Below, one piece after another: positions 6,932-11,018 of a DNA stretch of 11,018 bases. The notes under the pieces were generated by a model. That model ran no database searches and was not told the DNA's origin. It saw only the letters and a program-made list of their open reading frames with translations. This stretch comes from a bacterium (GTDB lineage Bacteria > Elusimicrobiota > Elusimicrobia > Elusimicrobiales > UBA9959), in NCBI GenBank assembly GCA_021845705.1, contig JAJZVJ010000041.1:1-11018 (forward strand), given 5' to 3'. The translations under genes were made by a program, and so were the position numbers. The number at the start of each line of letters is the position of its first letter. Position 1 is the first letter of the stretch.

Positions 6932-7983
6932 GCCAGTCCCTCCGGCTTGAAACTGGACATAATGAATTTTCCTATATCCTCAAGGGGCAGCACCTGGCCG
7001 GCCGCTCCTGTTTCGGCCGCGGCTTTGGGCATCCCGTAAACCACGCAGCTGGCCTCGTCCTGGGCTATTGTCAGCGCCCCGCTTTGGCGCATATGAAGCA
7101 GCCCTTTTGCCCCGTCCTCGCCCATACCGGTAAGGATGACCCCTATGGAACCGGGGCCTGAAACCCTGGCCACCGAATCAAAAAGAATATCCGCCGACGG
7201 GCGGCATGAATTTACCGGGTCCGAATGGTCAAGGTGTACCCGGCCCTCGGCCGTAAGCCTCATGTGCACGTCGCCCGGGGCCACCAGCACCGCTCCCGGG
7301 CGGATGGCGTCGCCATGGGCCGCGAGCCTGACGGGGAGACCGATGTTCTGCCCCAGCCATTCCGCGAAGCCCTGCATGAATTCCGCGGCCATATGCTGCA
7401 CCAGCAGCGTGCAGACAGGGAAGCCGGCCGGCAGGATTTTAAGCACATTTATAAGCGCCGCCGGCCCGCCGGTGGAAGCCGCGACGGCGAGGACCCTCGG
7501 AAAACCGGGCCCGGGCAGGGGTGCAGGCAGCCAGGCCGCCGGCTTCGCCGGCAATATGCCGCGCCTGATGGGCTTTATGGGGGCCAGCAGTTTCAGCAGC
7601 TTGCGGAAGCGGTCGGTGGCCGCGTTGGTCTCGTCGTCCGTGATAAGCCTCGGCTTGTGGAAGAGGTCCAGCGCCCCGGCGTCGAGCGCCTTAAAAAAAA
7701 CGCCGCGCTTGCTGTCTATTTCGGACGAGGTGAAGATAAGTATGGGGGTAGGCTGCCGGGACATTATCTCCCGGGTCGCCTCGACCCCGTCCATCACCGG
7801 CATATCCATGTCCATCACCACGATGGCCGGGCGCAGGTTCTGCACCAGCTGGACGCATTCTTTCCCGTTGGCGGCTTCCCCTACGATTTCAAAACCGAGT
7901 TCCGGGGTGAGCCACTGGCGCAGCAGGGCCCTTATCGTGCCGGAATCGTCGGCCACTACCACCCGCAGGAGCCCGTTATTCAT
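6928..7983 (-). CDS. cheB: CheB protein-glutamate methylesterase/deamidase
   Basis: A 351-aa response-regulator enzyme that removes methyl groups from receptor glutamates (and deamidates glutamines), giving adaptation. The receiver (about 5-125) has D12-D13 and acceptor D58 in VVMDMDMPVMDG, aligned to D56 of E. coli CheB. A Pro-rich linker (135-160) leads to the esterase domain. Its catalytic triad is intact: S170 in VAASTGGP, H197 in LLVQHM and D290 in LTGMGEDGA. The RPSADILFDSVA and DEASCVVYGMPKAA motifs are typical of CheB. A GGGAG site lies 8 nt before the ATG, and the start overlaps the cheA stop by ATGA (7980-7983). Its usual partner CheR is not in the window. CheB activation is expected to come from phosphotransfer by the hybrid CheA just upstream. 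Confidence 0.95.
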   Translation of the reverse strand: MNNGLLRVVVADDSGTIRALLRQWLTPELGFEIVGEAANGKECVQLVQNLRPAIVVMDMDMPVMDGVEATREIMSRQPTPILIFTSSEIDSKRGVFFKALDAGALDLFHKPRLITDDETNAATDRFRKLLKLLAPIKPIRRGILPAKPAAWLPAPLPGPGFPRVLAVAASTGGPAALINVLKILPAGFPVCTLLVQHMAAEFMQGFAEWLGQNIGLPVRLAAHGDAIRPGAVLVAPGDVHMRLTAEGRVHLDHSDPVNSCRPSADILFDSVARVSGPGSIGVILTGMGEDGAKGLLHMRQSGALTIAQDEASCVVYGMPKAAAETGAAGQVLPLEDIGKFIMSSFKPEGLA

Positions 7984-10934
7984 TTAACCAGCTCCCGGAT
8001 GCGCCCCAGCAGCCCGCTCTGGTCGAAAGCGCCTTTTGTTATATACGCGTCGGCCCCGGCCCGGAGCCCCTTAAGCCTCTCTTCTTCCTTTGACAAAGCG
8101 GTCACAAGCACCAGCGGCAGGCGGGCAAAGCGGCTGTCGGCGCGTATCTTCGCCGTAAGCTCGTAGCCGTCCATCTCCGGCATGGAAATATCGCTTACCA
8201 CCAGGTCGAAGTGCCCGCGGCCGAGCAGGGCCCAGGCCTCGGCGCCGTTGCGCGCCAGGGTCACGCCGTAGCCGGCGGATTCAATAAGCCCGCGCAGCAG
8301 TTCCCTGGTAGTCAAAGAATCGTCTACCACAAGTATGGTTTTCTTCTCCCCGGCTTTTATGGCCCCGGCTTCGGCCTGCGTCCAGCTTTCACCCGAGCTG
8401 AAGGCGGCGGCGGTAAGGCTGGACGTATCCAGTATTACGGAAACGCTTCCGTCGGCCAGTATGGTGCCCCCGGCCACATGCGGGACCCTGCGGAAAGGCG
8501 GGCAGATCTCTTTCAGGACCACGGTCTGCTCCGTTACGGCCGCGTCCACCGCGAAGCCGATGGCGCCCTTTATCCCTTTTGAAACCAGGATCACGGGGCG
8601 GTCCGGCGGGACGCCGCTTTTCAGGCCCAGCAGCCCCGAAAGACGCACCACGGGGACGGTGGCGCCGCGGCGCCTTATGCAGGCTTTCCCGTCCTCGCTC
8701 TGGATCTCCTCCCTCTCCGCGCGGACGATCTCCGCGATAGCCCCGGTCTGGAAGCAGAAATTCTGCCCGGCCGAGCTCACTACCACGGCCTGGATGACGG
8801 AGATGGAAAGAGGAAGGTGTATCCTGAACGCCGTGCCGAGACCGGTCCTGGTCGTTATTTCAATGCGCCCTTTCAAATTATCCACATTGCTTTTTACCAC
8901 GTCCATCCCCACGCCGCGGCCGGAGACGCTGGTAACGACGTCCCGCGTGGAGAACCCGGGGTGGAAGATGAAAGCGTAAGCCTGCTCCGGCAGTATCTTT
9001 TCCGCTTCTTCCGCGGAGACAAGCCCTTTCTCCAGCGCCTTGGCCGTCAGCAGGCGCGGGTCAAGGCCGCGCCCGTCGTCTTTGACCTCTATTATCACCT
9101 GGCTGCCGCGGTGCTCGGCGGATAATTCTATTAATCCCGAGGGGGGCTTGCCCGCTTTTAGCCTTGCCGCGGGAGGCTCGATGCCGTGGTCTACGGCGTT
9201 CCTGAGCAGGTGCATGAGCGGGTCGGCCATCAGCTCCAGCACCCGCTTGTCGAATTCGGTATCGCCGCCGGTAATCTTCAGCGTCACTTCTTTTGTTTTG
9301 TCCGAGGTGAGGTCCCTTATAAGGCGCGGCGCGGAGTCGAAGAGCGTGGAAACCGGAACCATGCGTATCCGCATCACGTCGCGCTGGAGCGCCGCGGCGA
9401 CGTTCTCGGAGTGGCTGGTGGTGGCGCCGAAACGGTTCCGGAGATTTTCAAGGTCCCCGCGCAGCCGGGTAAGCCGGGCTAAGGCCGCGTCATATTTTCC
9501 CAGGGACCCGTCATCCGCGTACCTGGCGGCCGCCCTCAGGCTTTCCCCCAGGCCCTGCCAGCTGCGCAGGACGGATTTGGACTCGTCGGCCAGCGCTTCC
9601 ACATCTTTCAAGGCCGCGGCCCGGGTGTTCCGGCTTATTATGAGTTCATCGGCGAGATTTACAAGGCGGTCGAGCTTGCCCAGCCTTACGCGGATGGACT
9701 CCGCCGGAGCGGCCGCCGCCCTGACAGGGACTGGGCGGGACGGCTCCGCCGCTGCCTCCCCCGAAAGACAGGTTTCCAGTTCCTTCAAAACAGGCATGGG
9801 CCGGTCGGCGGGAAGGTTGCCGGCGCGGGCTTCGGAGAACAATTCTTTAAACGTGTCCGCCCCTTTAAGCAGGGCGTTCGTAACGCGGGAGGACATTTTC
9901 GCGCTTTTATCGCGCAGGGAGCCTATCACCGTTTCCATGTGGTGGGCGAGCTTTGAAACCGCGTGCAGGCCGAAAATAGCGCCGGACCCTTTCAGATTAT
10001 GCGCCGCCCGGAAAAGCTCGTTCACCAGCTCCTGGTCGCCGGGCGTTTTCTCTACGGCCAGTATCAGCCTGATCATGTCGTCCAGTTTCTCGTACGCCTC
10101 GGCGACATACTGCTGGTAGAGATTGGCCACCTCCCTGGCAAAGGCCTCCTCCGCCGCGGCTTCCTCCGGCGTGACGGCGGGCGGCTCGGGGGAAGCGGCG
10201 GCCTGCGGGGACGCCGGCAAAGCCTGGTTCCTGAACTCAAGCGAAAGCCTGCTCCCCGCCTCCAGGACCTTCTCTTCCGGGAGCCTGGTAACAAGGACAA
10301 ATATAAAGCGGCTGGCTTTCTCCGGTAAAAGCCGCCGCCCGGAAAGGCTGACCACTTCGCCGATGTTCCTGAGCTCCGCGCCTAGCGGAGCCAGGCGGGC
10401 CGCGACCTCGGCGTCCGGCAGCGACAGTTCCGCCGTCCAGCAGGTTTTCCCGGAGTCGCAGGCGAAAAGGAGGCGGGATTTCTGGAACTCGGTGAGGACC
10501 GCCAGTATATCCCCGGAGAGCCCGGGTAGAATCCGGGAAAGATTGTCGTCCAGGCCCTGGGCCGAGGCGGCCAGTGAGAGAAGGCGGGAGATAACTTCCT
10601 CGCCGCCCGCTTCCTGGTCAGCGTCAACGCCGACCTTGACGGCGTCCAGAGCCTCCAGCAGGGTGTCCATCACCTTCCGGCCAAGCGCCAAGCGCCCGGC
10701 CCTGACTTCGCCCACTATCGTCTCCATGGCGTTAGCCAGGTTCTCTATGGAAACGGCGCCCACCACCCTGGCCGTCCCTTTAAGGCTGTGCGTCCGCCTT
10801 AGGATGTCGGCTATCAGGCCCTGGTCCCCGGGGCTTGTTTCCAGGGAAAAAAGAGCCCTGGAAACGGCCTCCGCGTGTTCCCGGGCTTCCTCCCTGAAAT
10901 GCTGGAGCAGGTCCAGCCTTCCGGCGTCGTTCAT
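7980..10934 (-). CDS. cheA: Hybrid CheA histidine kinase with two Hpt domains and C-terminal receiver
   Basis: A 984-aa central kinase of the chemosensory array. Domains in order: Hpt1 with H49 in RRTHSLKGTARVVGA; a ferredoxin-like, P2-type segment at about 140-235; an Ala/Pro/Glu-rich linker; Hpt2 with H312 in RAAHNLKGSGAIFGL; a long P3 dimerisation region at about 415-545; and the HATPase with N-box LLRNAVDHGIE (N579, H583), G1 DDGRGLD (619-625) and G2 GRGVGMDVV (672-680). A CheW-like P5 domain follows at about 708-845, then a receiver at 865-984 with D870-D872, acceptor D915 (LVVSDISMPEMDG) and K967. E. coli CheA is 654 aa with one Hpt and no receiver, so this is the larger hybrid type seen in FrzE and PilL/ChpA-like proteins. 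Both histidines and the receiver aspartate are present, allowing an internal relay or phosphate sink. The ATG is 1 nt after the MCP stop; GGAGG lies 12 nt upstream, inside the MCP coding end. Confidence 0.95.
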   Translation of the reverse strand: MNDAGRLDLLQHFREEAREHAEAVSRALFSLETSPGDQGLIADILRRTHSLKGTARVVGAVSIENLANAMETIVGEVRAGRLALGRKVMDTLLEALDAVKVGVDADQEAGGEEVISRLLSLAASAQGLDDNLSRILPGLSGDILAVLTEFQKSRLLFACDSGKTCWTAELSLPDAEVAARLAPLGAELRNIGEVVSLSGRRLLPEKASRFIFVLVTRLPEEKVLEAGSRLSLEFRNQALPASPQAAASPEPPAVTPEEAAAEEAFAREVANLYQQYVAEAYEKLDDMIRLILAVEKTPGDQELVNELFRAAHNLKGSGAIFGLHAVSKLAHHMETVIGSLRDKSAKMSSRVTNALLKGADTFKELFSEARAGNLPADRPMPVLKELETCLSGEAAAEPSRPVPVRAAAAPAESIRVRLGKLDRLVNLADELIISRNTRAAALKDVEALADESKSVLRSWQGLGESLRAAARYADDGSLGKYDAALARLTRLRGDLENLRNRFGATTSHSENVAAALQRDVMRIRMVPVSTLFDSAPRLIRDLTSDKTKEVTLKITGGDTEFDKRVLELMADPLMHLLRNAVDHGIEPPAARLKAGKPPSGLIELSAEHRGSQVIIEVKDDGRGLDPRLLTAKALEKGLVSAEEAEKILPEQAYAFIFHPGFSTRDVVTSVSGRGVGMDVVKSNVDNLKGRIEITTRTGLGTAFRIHLPLSISVIQAVVVSSAGQNFCFQTGAIAEIVRAEREEIQSEDGKACIRRRGATVPVVRLSGLLGLKSGVPPDRPVILVSKGIKGAIGFAVDAAVTEQTVVLKEICPPFRRVPHVAGGTILADGSVSVILDTSSLTAAAFSSGESWTQAEAGAIKAGEKKTILVVDDSLTTRELLRGLIESAGYGVTLARNGAEAWALLGRGHFDLVVSDISMPEMDGYELTAKIRADSRFARLPLVLVTALSKEEERLKGLRAGADAYITKGAFDQSGLLGRIRELVK

Positions 10935-10935
10935 T

Positions 10936-11018
10936 TTAGACCATTTCCTCCAGGCGCACCGCCATTTCCTTGAGGCCGCCGGTAGCGGCCGCGGTCTGCT
11001 CCACCGCCGCCGCCGTCT
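10936..11018 (-). CDS. Methyl-accepting chemotaxis protein, C-terminal end (partial)
   Basis: Only the last 26 residues are visible: TAAAVEQTAAATGGLKEMAVRLEEMV, then TAA at 10938-10936. This Ala/Thr/Glu-rich heptad pattern (AVEQTAA, then a hydrophobic-spaced L..MA..LEEMV end) is typical of the C-terminal methylation helix of chemoreceptors, and the position immediately before cheA supports that. The gene runs off the right edge, so sensor domain, HAMP and kinase-contact tip are unseen. The chain ends right after the helix, without a flexible tail or an NWETF-type CheR/CheB-tethering pentapeptide. The stop is separated from the cheA start by one base, so the two are co-translated. Confidence 0.8.
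   Translation of the reverse strand, partial: TAAAVEQTAAATGGLKEMAVRLEEMV

Noticed and set aside
6413..8166. Long plus-strand frames opposite cheW and cheB
   Set aside because: They mirror coding DNA of high G+C on the other strand; the minus-strand proteins carry full catalytic motifs and these do not.

Overview
The window comes from the chromosome of a bacterium, probably Gram-negative. Most of it is G+C-rich, roughly 60% on lines I counted by hand. It encodes glycogen branching enzyme, a membrane-anchored thioredoxin-fold protein and a full chemosensory operon. The mixture of G+C-rich DNA, frequent ATA isoleucine codons, a CheA-receiver hybrid and a peptide-maturation cassette would fit Elusimicrobiota or a similarly deep-branching phylum. 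That placement is a guess, because nothing in the window fixes the taxonomy.

Left part (1-2564, + strand): two nearly abutting genes with visibly lower G+C (mid-40s% on hand-counted lines). The first is a radical SAM/SPASM peptide-modifying enzyme whose 5' end lies off the window. The second is a polytopic M50-family zinc metalloprotease with an N-terminal PqqD-like region. Together they look like the modification and processing half of a RiPP (ribosomally made, modified peptide) system. The precursor peptide is not in the window and would be expected upstream.

Middle (2565-6012, + strand): a 450-bp gap holds a good sigma70-type promoter candidate (TTGACC-17-TATACT) and several hairpins. It is followed by glgB (1,4-alpha-glucan branching enzyme, start at 3016). 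A striking 170-bp nested inverted repeat (4936-5105) then fills almost the whole gap between glgB and the next gene. That gene encodes an apparently undescribed fusion: a TfoX N-terminal-like domain, one membrane helix, and a thioredoxin-like domain that has lost both catalytic cysteines.

Right part (11018-6076, - strand): a tightly coupled chemosensory operon read right to left. It comprises the C-terminus of a methyl-accepting chemotaxis protein, a 984-aa hybrid CheA with two Hpt domains and a C-terminal receiver, CheB, CheW and a single-domain CheY. Three junctions overlap (ATGA, ATGA and 11 nt), and the MCP and cheA are 1 nt apart. No CheR, CheZ, CheC or CheD is visible; CheR could lie upstream of the MCP outside the window. 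The architecture resembles Frz, Pil-Chp or alternative-function chemosensory pathways more than the E. coli flagellar one. The 63-bp convergent gap (6013-6075) shows no convincing terminator.
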